A model generated the notes under the pieces. That model did not search any database. It was not told where the DNA came from and saw only the letters and a program-made list of their open reading frames with translations. A stretch of DNA of 64,000 bases, taken from NCBI GenBank assembly GCA_012845835.1, contig JABAKD010000002.1, positions 7,868,603 through 7,932,602 on the forward strand, written 5' to 3'. Both the position numbers and the translations under genes were made by a program. Below, piece by piece: positions 8,958 through 21,099 of this stretch (positions within the stretch are counted from its first letter, which is position 1; the number at the start of each line of letters is the position of its first letter). Origin of the DNA: Undaria pinnatifida. Its lineage: Eukaryota > Sar > Phaeophyceae > Laminariales > Alariaceae.

Positions 8958-9395
8958 ATGCGTCGAAGATGTGGCGCTTCACAACCCACCCCCAAACCTC
9001 TATCTTGCAAGGTAGCCCTAGCGGAGGAACAGGAAAATCCCGGAAAGAGCGGGAAATCTTCGTGTCCGCGGGGGTCGACGTCGCGCGGACGAACATCGGC
9101 TATTCCAGTTGCATCGCGCGGTGTTAAGGTTGACTACGGAAGACCGGCGGTAGCCGCGCTCTCTATCCCTGTTGCCCGCGGAAGGCATTCATTCAAAAAA
9201 CAACCCAGCAAGAATCCTCCAAACGGCAAAAGCAAACATTTCCACGTCGAAGCGCAAAGGCCGAACGCGCAGAATATCAGACATGTCGCGCCGAGACTAC
9301 TGGCATTGCGACGGTGTAAGGGTGGTCCTAGGGACCGACTACTGCTATGCAAGGATACCTCTGGCTCTATGCGGGTGACCAACATGAGGTTTTGA
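8958..9395 (+). CDS. Weak coding candidate, 145 residues
   Basis: The ATG-initiated frame begins MRRRCGASQPTPKPLSCKV and ends RVTNMRF. It is Arg/Lys/Pro-rich with several Cys. A second frame over the same bases is also open in its last part (MSRRDYWHCDGVRVVLGTDY from about 9284), and both cannot be real. A donor-like site (tgcaag|gtagcc) lies at about 9012, so the true product could be spliced. No family was recognised. It sits between the 8531 frame and a family C copy. Confidence 0.25.
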   Translation: MRRRCGASQPTPKPLSCKVALAEEQENPGKSGKSSCPRGSTSRGRTSAIPVASRGVKVDYGRPAVAALSIPVARGRHSFKKQPSKNPPNGKSKHFHVEAQRPNAQNIRHVAPRLLALRRCKGGPRDRLLLCKDTSGSMRVTNMRF

Positions 9396-9438
9396 TGCTG
9401 TATTTCTTGTATCTCAGTTTCTTGCTATCCACGAGTCG

Positions 9439-9680
9439 TTCTACGGTATCCCTCTCAACTTTTCTTTGACGAAATCGCCGGTTTTGAAGTACCAGCTCTC
9501 GGCCTTATCTCCTCAAAAAAGGTGCTGCCCCTTGCCACCCCGAAGTCAATTTTTTCGATAGCCCTCTGCAAACAAGAAAGTATAAGGAGACAGTTTCATG
9601 GTAGCATCCTTCCTAGTGTCGAGCAGTCATGCAACGTTCTTTCAAGAAAATCGTTGGTCTTGGTTGGGGCTATCGTAGAA
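9439..9680 (+). mobile_element. Family C element, copy 3
   Basis: The ends are 'ttctacggtatcc' and 'ggctatcgtagaa'. Internal matches to copy 2 are continuous ('aacttttctttgacgaaatc', 'ggttttgaagtaccagctct', 'gcagtcatgcaacgtt'). It is about 242 bp and non-autonomous. Confidence 0.65.
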
Positions 9681-10050
9681 TCAGTCCCACCTTGATGCCT
9701 TTTGCACGAAGGGAACGAGAGCATCGTCATGCGGGCTTACGATAATAACGCTGGCCAGAGGTTTGACGAGGGGGGTACTCGCCTAAAAACAAAACGCCGC
9801 ACTAGGGGATAGGGGATACCATAACAACTGCACCACTGCTTCTGGGGACACCGTAGTCGGAAGGATAGTCGAGTTTTGACGTGCAGTTTTTCCGACAGGG
9901 TTAGCAATCAGATCCATCCTACGCAATTCCTATATTGTACTCTCTCTCTTCGTGTTATACGCTTCGTGAAAATCGAGGCGCTTTTAGGGTTGGCCAAGCG
10001 TCGTTGAGTAGGTGCCCAAATCCCTACAATAGTATCGTGTGATGACGAAG
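9681..10050. other. Unassigned stretch
   Basis: I see no gene, tandem repeat or element end here. Confidence 0.5.
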
Positions 10051-10341
10051 GCTACGGTATCGTAGCACCATACCCCCATTTGTCACCACCTGGTGTTCTT
10101 CAGTATTAATAGCACGAGTGACTCTGTACCTCACGGACAAAATGATGTCACGTAAGCGATTTGTTTGGCATAGCGTAACTAGCCATCCCGGTGGGGATTC
10201 GTATCGACTAAAAATTGAACAGAACGAAGGAAAGCCTATGATGAGCGCGTGGAACGGGGGGTCAACATTCGCGCGAGTAACTCCGAGCCACTGCCAAAAA
10301 ATATGTCCCTAAAAGGGGGACCTTACCCCCTACCGCAGCAT
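10051..10341 (-). mobile_element. Family B element, copy 2
   Basis: The left end is 'gctacggtatcgtagcacc' and the right end 'ccccctaccgcagcat'. It contains 'agcacgagtgactctgtacc', 'tcgcgcgagtaactc' and 'gggggaccttacccc', i.e. the inverse of the B copies at 21681 and 51583. It is about 290 bp and has no coding capacity. Confidence 0.6.
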
Positions 10342-10451
10342 TCGTCTATTGTTATGATAGGCTTGAAGCCCCCTCTGCCTCAGGCTGACATCCAATGAAC
10401 CGGCCGACACGCACGTTTTTTTTCCTTCGACGCCTCTCTGTCGCGACATGT

Positions 10452-10672
10452 TCTACAACGCCCGCTAACGAGACACAGAAAGGGTAAAGCATGGAAAACA
10501 CCCAACGCGCAAGAAGAGCAGAACATGCATAGAACATGAAGCTGCGTCCCATAAAGAGCGCGTCTACAACGCCCGATGACGACACAGAAAGGGCAAAGCA
10601 TGGATAACACCCAACGCGCAAGAAGAGCAAAACATGCATAGATCACGAAGCTTCGTCCCATAAAGAGCACGC
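10452..10672. repeat. Two-unit tandem duplication, 110-bp period
   Basis: The block starting 'tctacaacgcccg' and containing 'agcatgga.aacacccaacgc' and 'cgtcccataaagagc' is present twice, head to tail. Reverse-strand frames across it simply repeat the same peptide. Confidence 0.8.
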
Positions 10673-13230
10673 CTAACGCACCAACACATAGAAACATTAC
10701 GTGTGCACAAACTGTAGAGGGGACCCAAAGGAAGACGGGCGTCTATTTGACCGGCCGGCGAACACCCATCTCCGCAGACCGGCTGTCTTGACGCGTGCCA
10801 TTGACGCGGAAGAAGACGGAATGCTCGAAGCAGTAACAATATAAATTGACTATATATGCCCAGAAGTATCAACTCAAGGCGACAACGCGTAGATCACCAA
10901 AGTTTGGCAATAACAAAGTGCAAGCGACGACACGCAGAATATCAAATTAATCCGCACGGAAAAAAGAGCGAAACGAAACGAACCACACGTACGCATATGA
11001 GCCAAACTCTGCCCAGAATGAGCAGCAGCATCCAAACTCAAGCGGTCACCGTACAACACCACAGAAACACGTAGGACCCCACACTGCTCCCAAAACGAAC
11101 AAGCATCCTCGAAACAAAACGTATACACCGTGCGGTACCTGATGCACCGCACCCGGGTACTTAACAATAGGTGAAATTCGATAGTGAAACGAATGAGTAA
11201 CGCAAATCATCACCAATAAAACGAACACTGTCGTACCAACAAACAACGGTGAAAAGACGGAAATACTGCACTGCAACGCAAACCAAAGACATCCCTAAAG
11301 GCCGATTTCATTGGTACAGCCGACCATGATACGGGCAGCCGTTAGCGCCCCATCATGCACATGCTACTGGTGGGCAATACTTGATTGAACCCTCGAAACC
11401 ATGCATAGTTCGCGGTTTCCAATGGACAACATAAGCATGTACTCCCTGGGCAACCACCTCCCGCAGATTCCCACACGTGGTCCTCAGTGCCTTGAACTCG
11501 GTCTTTTCCGAAGAGTGGGTGTGCAAGGGTTGCCGCGACCGCATCCCCCTTCGCGGAATTTAGAGCAAGCTTTTCATCATGGAAGGCCTGTGGCTAGCGA
11601 CCGCATTCATCTACTGCTGTAGCATATATGGAGTCTGATACAGCCGATCACATCGCGTCCATCCCTCCTGTGCTTACTCGCCGTAGCGGTTTGGCCACTT
11701 TATTCCGATGTGCACTTTTTCAACCGCGAATTTGGTTAGGGTTGTCATATATATACCAGCCTCTCTACGTGTCACCGCCAAAAGCAACCAGTATCCCTAC
11801 GTCACATCATCAGATCCACACCAGACAAGTCGCGCTATAAACATCGCACATCACGTCAAGACACAGTTTACGGTTGTGCTGGAAACAGAACGATGCAATG
11901 AGTATACAGCGTCTGTTCCTGCGTAGACGACTTTTCTAAGGGACGTTCGGTGAGGTATATCGTACGTCAACCTCTCTACGTAACCCCCGCCGCGAAGAAA
12001 CAGCACCCTTAAATCAGACCACGAAGGATTTACCCTGTCGGTTACAAGAAATCGTTCAAAACGTCAATCCAACGAAGAAACAGCACACACACATCACGTG
12101 GCCACAACGAAATAAAGAAAATACAGTGCTCTCCCGCTACGAACATTATACAACACGTCAAGACACAGATCCAATACACACACATATATATATATAACGT
12201 AGTGAAGTGTTGTGTTGGTGTGTTCCATCCAAACTTGCGGCAAGAGTAGCGGGGGGGTGACACTCCTCACGTCACGAACGGGCGTTCTCAGCACATCCGC
12301 CCCGCTCGCAGAATATCACACCCGCCCCTCCCCCGCGACACAACCAAACAAAAACACATCCCTCTCACCCCCGGTCAAGGCTTAAATCCATTCAGACGTG
12401 ACCAGAACCAACCAAAAACGTCTGTGCTGGAAGAACCGTCAACTTCACCACCACATCTTCCTGGAGACGCGCGTGCCCGCGAAAATGCATGCGGGGGGCA
12501 CAAGCCAGTCCTTTCTTACGGTGTGGGCCGCGTACCTACACCGCCTCAACTTCCGCACCGACTTGCCCCTGAATGTGCTGGAGGTACATACAAACCAACC
12601 GGTTCCCTCCCGAAAAGGCTCGTGGAAGACACACACCAACGGTTCTCTATACAGAAAGCAACGCCGGCACCACCACATTTTCCGCGCATCTGGAGGCTTT
12701 AAGTTGCACCGTAACATATGTCAAACCGCCACCTCAATATACAAACAGAACACATCGCTGTCATCTTCCATGCAAGGCTAATATCCGCCAGCCTCGGCGA
12801 GAGAACACACCAGCCTATCCATGCTGGAAAGCAACGCCAACACCCCAATAGTTGCCGCACGACAAGCTCCTGGCCGCGGGGTGGTGGGAGATAAGCATGT
12901 GACGTTGCTTGGCCCGTCTGCCTCACCTCACCTCACCTAACCCTACCCCACCCGGCCCCACAGATGTACCGCTAATACTGCCGGGGTTGGTGGTGCAAAA
13001 CCTACGTTGTGTGCCCCTCGCGTTCACCGCCCGGTACTAGTTGGCCTGTACCCATCGGCCAGCCATTAAGCACCAATTCAACGCATGGGTTTGACGGGAT
13101 GGGGTGGTTATGAGTGCACACCACGGCTGGGTTAGTAGAGGGGGTCTTCGTGCCGCATCTCCTTTGTCTCGCGGTGGCGCCATGACTTTGTTCCGTCCAC
13201 GGGGTGGAATATCTCTTCCCATGGGTGGGG
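10673..13230. other. Low-information stretch without a supported gene
   Basis: Several frames of 60-130 codons are open, but none has splice sites or residue patterns I trust. Positions 12176-12198 are a short CA/TA microsatellite. About 12400-12850 has loose internal similarity (for example 'gaaagcaacgcc' at 12656 and 12829, 'tgctgga' repeated). Positions 12925-12960 are a CCTCA/CCCCA run. Confidence 0.4.
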
Positions 13231-13261
13231 CTGAGTTTGTTTTTTTGCGGCCGTGTTCGAA

Positions 13262-13700
13262 GTATTTGAGAAGGATAAGGACGAGGGGGGGGGGAGGGGC
13301 GGGGAGGAGCGGGGAGGGACGGGGGGAAGGAGTAGAGGGAGGATCGGGGTGGGGAGGGGCAGACGGGAGAGGCAGGCGGAAGGAGAGAACAAAGATGGGG
13401 AGGGGGAAGAGAAGGAGGGGGTGGGGGGCGGATGGAGTTGGGCGAGGGGGGGGAAGAAGTTGAAAACGAGAAGATATATAGACCGGCAACAGGGGGGGCG
13501 GGGAGAGGAAGAAGGGGCAAGGGGGGGGAGGAGGAGGGTATTTGGGGTTGGGGGTGAGGGAGAAGAAGAGGCGAGAGCGACAGGGCAGCACAGAAGCGGG
13601 GGGGGGAAGAGGAGGAGGGGGATCGGGAGGAATAGGCGGAGAAACTGATACGTAGGGTGGTTGGGTAGAGGGAAGGAGAGGGAAGGGGAGGGGGTGTCCT
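13262..13700 (+). repeat. Long polypurine tract (G/A-rich strand)
   Basis: Roughly 440 bp are almost purely A and G on the plus strand, with many GGGG runs and few interruptions (one TATA-containing patch near 13476). The complementary strand gives the Pro/Ser-rich 'proteins' of over 200 codons read from it, which are artefacts. Such a tract can form triplex (H-DNA) or quadruplex structures. Confidence 0.8.
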
Positions 13701-13754
13701 TTGACTGGACAGCAGAGCCATCCCACGATAGGGATGCTGTGCAGCATCAGAAAG

Positions 13755-14230
13755 CCCCTGAGGTCCTCACATGAGGAACTCTATATATCACCCGAAAAAT
13801 GACTTCAAAAATTTCGTTCGCACAACCCGACCAAGCTTCTATGTCCTAGTCCTAAAACATATATGTATGCTCCATTAACCCCGGAAGTTCCTCACATGAG
13901 GAGCTCAGTTGGCCAGGCACTTTTTGGCGCGAAATGTGCAACCCGGACCGTGGGATGACTTAGTAGGACCTCAGAAATCTGTGCTGCACTCCTCGCGTGT
14001 GATAACTCCAGCCCCTACCGCAGCATGTCTCAAATCGTTGCAGACACACCCTGACCACCGAGCTATGCAGCCAGCGCTGACGTAAAAGGGAATGAAACTC
14101 TTGAGTGAACCCGGGGTCTAGGCATAGCCGCCAGATGGACCTCGTATTGTACGTTCGTTAGAGATACACATTAACCACCGAGCTATGCGGTTAGCACTAA
14201 CTTCATGGCTCGATGGTTATGGTGGATCAT
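13755..14230. repeat. Family A-related fragments
   Basis: The phrases 'gtcctcacatgaggaactct', 'gttcctcacatgaggagctc' and 'gcgcgaaatgtgcaacccgg' echo family A interiors, and 'cccctaccgcagcat' near 14014 echoes a B end. The block 'caccgagctatgc.g.tagc' occurs at about 14057 and 14176. No gene is seen. Confidence 0.4.
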
Positions 14231-14399
14231 CAATATTATGACCGGACAACACGGTGTTTGCGAACTACCAGCTTTGGTTGAGTGGAAGTTGGGTAGGAAA
14301 AAGTATTAAGATTAGTATTGAAACCGTCGAACGTCACAAGCCAAGGCCAACCCAACCCACGAAAAATCGGGGAAAACAAATACAGGTCAGAACTATGTA

Positions 14400-16640
14400 A
14401 CGTGCCATGGCATTGCGATGGCATTACCATTGCATTTTATGGGCCATCCGTGCCCCATCCATGATATGCCACGGTCGTGCTATCGCATTACAATGGAAAT
14501 GCCACGGCGGGTCATGACAAGGCATAGTTGGTTTATGGACGGTCATGGTCGGTCCATGGATGGCCATGGCTTATGCCATGGACTTTGTACGAGCCATGGG
14601 ACATGTGAGACATGGCAACAGCCACGACAATGCCATGACACTGCCATGAACAAGTTATGTCATGCCATGATCATGCATGGCACATTCCCGTGGACATGCC
14701 ATGGATGCACCATGGTCCCGACTTGGTTGATATATCATGGTCATGCATGGTCGTGCCATGGTCGTGCCATGGTCGTGCCATGGTCATGCCATGGATAACC
14801 ATGGACGTGCCATGGTCATGGCATGATGGACCATGGTCGTGCATGGACATCCATGGGCGTCCGTTGCCATCCATCGTCGTGCCATGGTCACGCATGGCAT
14901 TGTCGTTGTCATACCATGCTGAACCATGCTTGTGAATGGTAGTGCCATTATCATGCCATGGTCATCCACAGTCATGCTAACATCACGCATGGCAGGGCCA
15001 TGGCCATGCCATGGTCATCCACAATCAAGCCATGGTCATGCCTTCGTAAACCGTGGTCATGCATGGTAGTTCCATGGTCGTTCATGGTAGGGGCATGGTC
15101 ATGCATGGTCATGCCTTATGGGACATCCATATAATCGTGCAATGGTCATGCAATGGTGAACCGTGGTCGTGCATGGTAGTGCCACGGTCGTGGGTGCTAG
15201 TTCGATGGTCATGCCATCGTCATCCATGGCCGTGCCATGGTCATGCCATTGTGAACCATGGTCGTGCATAGTAGTGCCATGGTTGTGCACGATCATGCCA
15301 TGGCCAAGCCATGGTGAGCCATGGTCATGCCATGGTCATGCCATGGTCGTGCCATGCTCATGTCATTGTGAACCATGGCCACGCATCGCGGTGCCATTGT
15401 CATGCATCTTCACGCCAATGTGAACGATGAGCGTTCCATGGGCATGGTGCTTCCACGGTGAACCATTGTCACACCATGGTGAACTACAGTCGTGCATGGT
15501 AGTGCCATGGTCATTCCACGGTCACCACGGCCATGCCATGGTCACGCATAGCAGTGCCATGATTATGCCACGGTCGCGCATTGCAGTGCCATGTTCATGC
15601 CATATTGTCATTCATGGTCGTGTATGACCGTGGTTCACCATGGCATAGTCATGTCACAACCATAGATGACCATGGCATGAGCACGATACTACCAGGCTTC
15701 ACCATGGTATGGCCATGTCAGGATCATGAATGACCATCGCATGGCCATGGCACTACCATGCATGGCCATGGCACGCCCGTGCATAACCATGGCATGATCA
15801 TGCATGACCATGGTTCACCATGGCATGACCATGGCACGAACATGCATGGCCATGGCATGGCCGTGGCACTGCCATGCATACTACCATGCCCAGCCATGGC
15901 TCGACATGGCATGACCACGGCACGACCATGCATGACCATACCACGACCATACCATGGATGGCCAAGGCATGATCATCGCAATGCTATGCACGATCACGGC
16001 ACTGTCATGCTTGACTATGGCATGAAACATAACCATGGCATGACCATGGCACTACCATGCACGACCGTGGTTCACCATGGCATGACCGCGGATGACCATG
16101 GCATGGCCATGGCACGACCATGGCATGACCATGGCCCTGCCATGCGTGACCATGATTCATCTTGGAAGCGCCATGCATGACCATGACATGAATATGGATG
16201 ACCATGGTACGATCATGGATGACCATGGCTTGACCATTCATGACTTTGGTTGATTATGGCACTATCATGCAGATCATGGTACTACCATGGAATGGCCACG
16301 GCATGACCATGGCATGACCATGACATGACTATGGATGACCATGTCATGGCAATGCATGACCATGATGGCACGACCATGGCACTGCCATGCACGACCATGG
16401 CACTACCATACATGACCATGGTTACCCGTGGTATGACCATGGCACGACCATGGGTGATAATCGCATGACCATGGCACGGTCACTGGTCACCATGGCATGA
16501 CCCCGCACGACCATGGCACGACACCATTGCCAAATTGTACGGCAACATTCCGTAAACATGATATGAAATCCCATGGCATGCCATGGGGCGTCTTATGACC
16601 AATCCATGGCATGGCATGGCGTGGCATGGCAATCTATGGC
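14400..16640. repeat. CCATGG-rich satellite that reverses orientation in the middle
   Basis: This is about 2.2 kb of 10-12-bp variants centred on CCATGG. In the left part the units read GCCATGGTCATGCCATGG and 'gtcgtgccatggtc'. From about 15640 onward they read the reverse complement (CATGACCATGGCACGACC). A longer unit is visible: 'gtgaaccatggtcgtgcatg' followed by 'gtagtgccatggtc', and its inverse 'ggcactaccatgc..gacc' then 'tggttcacc'. The Met/His-rich frames in it are not genes. Confidence 0.85.
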
Positions 16641-17490
16641 ACCTGTTCGAACAAGGTAAGACACTGGCCGAAGAGAGGTTTGGCACCGCGAATACCCGAA
16701 CTGCGTCCACATACATGCTTTTTTTTCTCGCGGGATCGACACACTAGTACACACTAGTCGACGTTTGCTCCAACAGGGGTGCCCAGGGGAGCACGGAAAA
16801 ATAGAAAAATAAAACGGAGAGCCACACTCCTACGAGGGCCAACCAACAAGGACAAAAAAAGCAATGATCGGAGCGTTGTGATTTCCGTGCGAATCGAGAA
16901 AATGACGGTTTGTTTTCACATTTTTTTACTAAGTTTTGGCCATCCCCCTCCCCGTCTGGCCCCATAACGAAACCGTTTGGATCACATTTCTGTTTGTGTT
17001 TTCCCCTGGGGCGCCCCTTTCATTTTCTCTAGTTTCGTTCAGGGTCTTCACTGCAGGGACCTCCGTCCGACCAAAAAACAGATTTCCAGAAAAAAAAATG
17101 AAAATCCAACCCGGTGAACAAGTTCGTGCGCTTCAGCAGGTGCCCAGCAAACAAAGTCGTAAAGCGCAACAATACGACAACGCAACAATAATCGGAGGCG
17201 CCTGCTCCGATATGGGTGTGCCCACGTTTATCCAAATCCCTCCTTACCCGGGGACAGCAGCTCTCAACCACATCGAAAAATAAAAACCACGAATTTGAGC
17301 ACGAAACGAAACGAAAGCGCAACCCGCAGAACAATCCGTTGGTCTAACTAAACAAGTGGCCAACAACGCAAAAATGAGCACGCTACTACTAGTAAAACTG
17401 CATTCGAACGACAGCAGTGGGGCGGATCCTCCGTTGAGGACAGCAAGGAGTTTGGCTCCCAAGAGGTACTGATTCCTCTATCGCAGCGCA
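16641..17490. other. Unassigned stretch
   Basis: A frame at 16936-17283 is open but has no supporting signals. No element end or tandem repeat was recognised. A short duplicated 'acactagtac' pair lies near 16741. Confidence 0.4.
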
Positions 17491-17494
17491 CGTC

Positions 17495-18185
17495 TTTGGG
17501 TGCCTTTATTCGTCTATTTGAGGGGCCCCGTCGGCCGGAAAAGGCTTAGCCAAAAAGAGGTACTGTGCCTTTATCGGAGCACGCGTCGGGTTGGGTTCGA
17601 AGCTCCGGCGCTCTGAGTTGGGGGTCCGGGCCATCAACATACCGTGGGCCCACGAGCAACAATTTCGACGAACTAATCCCATGGCCGAGGTATAGATAGG
17701 AAATATTAATACTAATATTATACAGCACAACAGTGAAATTCCAACCAAGATGTCGGGTAGGTTTGTTAGTCTAATTTGAGGAGACCGTCGGTCAGAAAAA
17801 GTTTGGTCAAAAAGAGGTGCTGTACCTCCATCGTAGCATGCGTCTTGGGGCAATATTTTCAGCCCAGTTGAGGAGCCCCGTCGGACATAATAAGAGGTTT
17901 GGCCTAAAACAAAGTCTACTTTGAGGAGACCGTCGGTCAGAAAATGTTTGGTCAAAAAGAGGTGCTGTACCTTCATCGTAGCATGCGTCTTAGGGCAATA
18001 TTTTCAGTCCAGTCGAGGAGCCCTGTCGGACACAATAAGAGGTTTGGCCTAAAACAGGTATTGTGCCTGGATCATTGAACGCGTCTTAGCTAGGGTAGTA
18101 TGCTAGTATTATAAAGGAGCCCCGTCGTTCTAAAAACGGTTTGGCCTGAAAAAAATACTGTGCCTCCGTAGCACGATTGACCTAC
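17495..18185 (+). repeat. Family A-derived tandem array, ~149-bp unit
   Basis: The block 'tttgaggagaccgtcggtca' ... 'aaaaagaggtgctgtacct' ... 'catcgtagcatgcgtctt' ... 'gcaatattttcag' ... 'gtcggaca.aataagaggttt' occurs twice in full (about 17775 and 17923), with partial units before and after (17520, 18117). The 'tcgtagcatgcgtc' motif is the family A terminus. Like the array at 3540-4490, this is a local expansion of element ends. Confidence 0.65.
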
Positions 18186-18204
18186 AAGATATACTGTACC
18201 TCCA

Positions 18205-18810
18205 TCATCTGGTCTTGTTTTCCACACTCACGTGCCATTGCTTGGGCCCCTTGGGCTTTTTCTTCTTCTCCGACGGTGGCTCTTTGAAAATTGGGGCGAA
18301 CGGGGCAGGAACAAGGTGTCGATGGGAAGGGGACGAGGGTGATCCTCCTTGCACGTACTGGATTTCCCTCGCGCACTCTCCGGTGTGATTGTTGCGCCTG
18401 CCGGGAGGGGGCAAAGTAAAATGTCGGGATCGAAAACCGCGCATTGATGGCATGTGATCGATCATGAACAACAGCGCGTTTGATGCTGCATGGTCGATGA
18501 CAATCACAATAAGCGTTCATCTCGTTTAAGAGGGAGGTTCATGAATCTATTATTTGCTCTCCACACCCAAGGGAACGAGGCGTGATTGTCTTTTCGCGCG
18601 TTGGATCTCCCTGGCGCACTCTCCGGCGTGGTTGTGGTGCGCCTGTCCGGAGTTGACGGTAAAATAATGTCGAGACCGAGACGGAGACCACGCTCCGATG
18701 GAATATAACGATCGATCTCGCACAAGTGCGTTTAATTCTATCTTGTCACCAACGGACTTTTTTGTGATAAAAGCACGGAAGTTCAACCGTGTTATGGACA
18801 AGGCCTCATA
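18205..18810 (-). repeat. Tandem pair of diverged ~300-bp units, possibly coding
   Basis: On the plus strand the blocks 'ctcgcgcactctccggtgtg' (about 18369) and 'ctggcgcactctccggcgtg' (about 18611) anchor two units. A third relative is at about 22920 ('gactgcactccaaggtgcgg'). On the minus strand the first two encode the shared peptide GECAREIQ within open frames of 80-110 codons. Whether this is a duplicated small gene or a repeat is unclear. Confidence 0.4.
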
Positions 18811-18859
18811 ATAACCTAGCTAGAGTAGGTACATAGCGGAGGATATTATTGCAAAAGAT

Positions 18860-19240
18860 GACGCGTGCTACGACAGAGGTGCACCACTTTTTTTTTTTCC
18901 AATACTACCCCTCAATTTGGGAGCTTAAGACATACCTCTCTAAGGCAAAAACTGATTATTAGGAGAATAACAAAACTGCTACCGGATGAAACGTCTCACG
19001 GCCTACGTACACAATGAGAATTACACAAAACCATTCGGCGTTTTTCCGACGATTGTTGGTTAATAAGGAGGCCTGTCAGTCAGAAACCATTCCACACGAA
19101 AAACTGCTACCTCCACCTTATCACGCGCCAAATCACAACACGGCGCCTCAGACGGTTCTGATTAGTGCCGCTAAGCGGAACCCTCTCAGTCAGAATTGCT
19201 CTGACCAAGGACTAAACCTACCGCTGTCGTAGCAGGCGTT
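18860..19240 (+). mobile_element. Family A element
   Basis: The left end is GACGCGTGCTACGACAGAGG and the right end 'ctgtcgtagcaggcgtt'. The interior has 'caatttgggagcttaagaca', 'ctgctaccggatgaaac', 'ttttccgacgattgttggtt' and 'cctgtcagtcagaaacc', and a second partial unit (19170-19240) duplicates the end. Confidence 0.6.
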
Positions 19241-19293
19241 GCTGTGTGGAGAGTCCACGTACGTGTATCATGTGCACCGTAACTGCAGCAGAC

Positions 19294-19583
19294 CAATACT
19301 TCGGGGTAAGGGTTTCCTTCTTTTTTTTTTGGGCCCTTTTTTTCTACAGTTGCTCGGGGTATCTCCCAATAGCAACCCCCCTATTCCTCTGCGGTCTTAA
19401 GGCTTTCGTGCTGCTTTCCTTTTGATACGTGGATCCGCAACGGCATGGCGAGGTACGACGCTGCGCCAAACAAATAGCCTAAAGTGCTTTGCCAGTGAGG
19501 TGCAGAGTCGTTCGCTCTTGTGAGTGGCTCGAACCCGGTAAGTGAAAGAGGATGTATCCCCCCCCAGCCACAGCCTTGGCAAT
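19294..19583 (+). mobile_element. Family B element, diverged copy
   Basis: It matches the B interior: 'ttgctcggggtatctcc', 'gcaacccccctattcc', 'ctgcggtcttaaggctttcg' and 'tgctgctttcc' at the left, then 'gtgaggtgcagagtcgttcg' and 'gtgagtggctcgaac' at the right. Ends are less clear than in other copies. Confidence 0.45.
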
Positions 19584-20181
19584 GATGCCGCCAACGCAGA
19601 CGAGTGCTGAGATAGGGGCTAGCACTCGATTGTTTGGAGGATCAATATAATTTCTGAATTTGGCGGGGGGCTATCTCTACCCCGAATCGTTCGAAATGTG
19701 GCGCATTCTTGTTTTTTGGCAGAAGCATGATATTTTTGTGTACACCTCGGCCATGAGATTGGATAACCGGCCTACGTAACTTTCGCAATTTCGTTTAAAA
19801 CACTTTTTTCTTGTGGGGTATAGAGCTATGCAGGAGGCCCTCAAGCAAGGGTTTTCCGACCGCTATCGATGATGCCCTTCCACGGTAGGCTGTGTCTTAC
19901 AATGCTCAACCGATGGGGTTGCCGACATTCTCACTCCTAGACACACTCATCTCCTGAACTTAGCGGGGGCTTGGTTCCAGCATCGCCGTACGCCAGGCAA
20001 CCTATTTGAGAAACGAACGACCAAGTCTACATCACTACTGTTGGTGATGGTGCATACCATCACGAAAAATGGAAACTGCACCTAACATGGCTTAAGAACT
20101 GCAAAGAAGCAATGTAGCAAAAAACAAAAAAACAAAAAAAAGCCCCTGACCATGGCTAGGGCAGGAGGGGGGGGGGGGAAC
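19584..20181. other. Unassigned stretch
   Basis: Short echoes of A/B interiors are present, but no gene and no clear element boundary. A poly-G run precedes the next element (20167-20178). Confidence 0.4.
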
Positions 20182-20470
20182 GACGCGTGCTACGATAGAC
20201 GTGCGCCACATCTTTTCTAATAATAATACCACCCCTCAATTTGGGAGCTCAAGACATGCCTTTCTCTCCAAAAACTGATTTAACAAAGTACCAATAAAAC
20301 TGCTTACATACCGGATGAAAAATCTCGTCATGGCCTCAGGCACAGGACGAGAATCATGCAAAAAACAAAAATGTCCTTTTTTTTTCCCGACGATTTTGGG
20401 TTAAGGAGACCCGTCATTTCAGAAAACGTTTTTTCGGACGAAAAACTGCTACCTGTATCGTAGCATGCGT
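20182..20470 (+). mobile_element. Family A element
   Basis: The left end is GACGCGTGCTACGATAGACG and the right end 'ctgtatcgtagcatgcgt'. The interior shows the full family order (ccctcaatttgggagctcaa, accggatgaaaaatctc, cccgacgattttgggttaag, gacccgtcatttcagaaaac). It is about 289 bp. Confidence 0.65.
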
Positions 20471-20514
20471 GTTGTTTTGACCCATTTCCCTGCCCGATTT
20501 CAGTCTCTATTAAA

Positions 20515-20915
20515 TAATAGCACGACCGACTCTTTACCTCACCGACAACAAGGCCCTAGGCGAATTGATACACGAAGCGTGGCTAACCATTTCGTTCCGC
20601 ATCCACATCGCACAAGGTTAAACGTTCAAGCACGGCCGCGAAGGCACAGGGGGTTCATACAGCAAGACTAAGGGGCTACTACAAACACAGGCCACCCTTT
20701 GCGGGTTTCTCTACCGTGGGCAGGTTCCACCTTGGTCACTCACTTACACTAGATAAGCTCTTGTGTTAGTTCCACACACGCCACGGACGAACTGAACAGC
20801 GTAGGGGAATACCACAACATTCACTCGCGCGAGTGCCCTCGACACACTGCGGAGAACGTTACCCCCAAAACTGACTTCCATAGCGCAAGGCGTGGTCCCT
20901 GAACGTGACCTCCCT
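20515..20915 (-). mobile_element. Family B element, diverged copy with insertion
   Basis: It has 'tagcacgaccgactctttac', 'agcgtggctaacca' and 'cactcgcgcgagtgccc', which are inverted-orientation B landmarks also seen at 10051 and 24826. It is longer than typical (about 400 bp), so additional sequence is probably inserted. Confidence 0.4.
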
Positions 20916-21099
20916 GGACCGTAGCAAGGCTACAGAAGAGGGGGGTACTAGGGGTACTCCCGGTTGGGGCGCAAGATTAGGGCAACTCCCGCGAGAGCTT
21001 TTCTTTGTACCTCATTCAAGAACAAACTTGCAAAAAAAAAGGCTTCGTGTGGCTGTTGCCCGCAGGTATCTATGATGTATCGGTTTTTATTTGTGTTAG

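Noticed and set aside
13002..13747. Two 230+ codon Pro/Ser-rich minus-strand frames
   Set aside because: They depend on a polypurine tract that lacks stop codons by composition, and two overlapping frames are equally open.
14418..16241. Met/His/Trp/Cys-rich frames across the CCATGG satellite
   Set aside because: They arise from 10-12-bp repeats on both strands at once, with no codon bias or splice signals.
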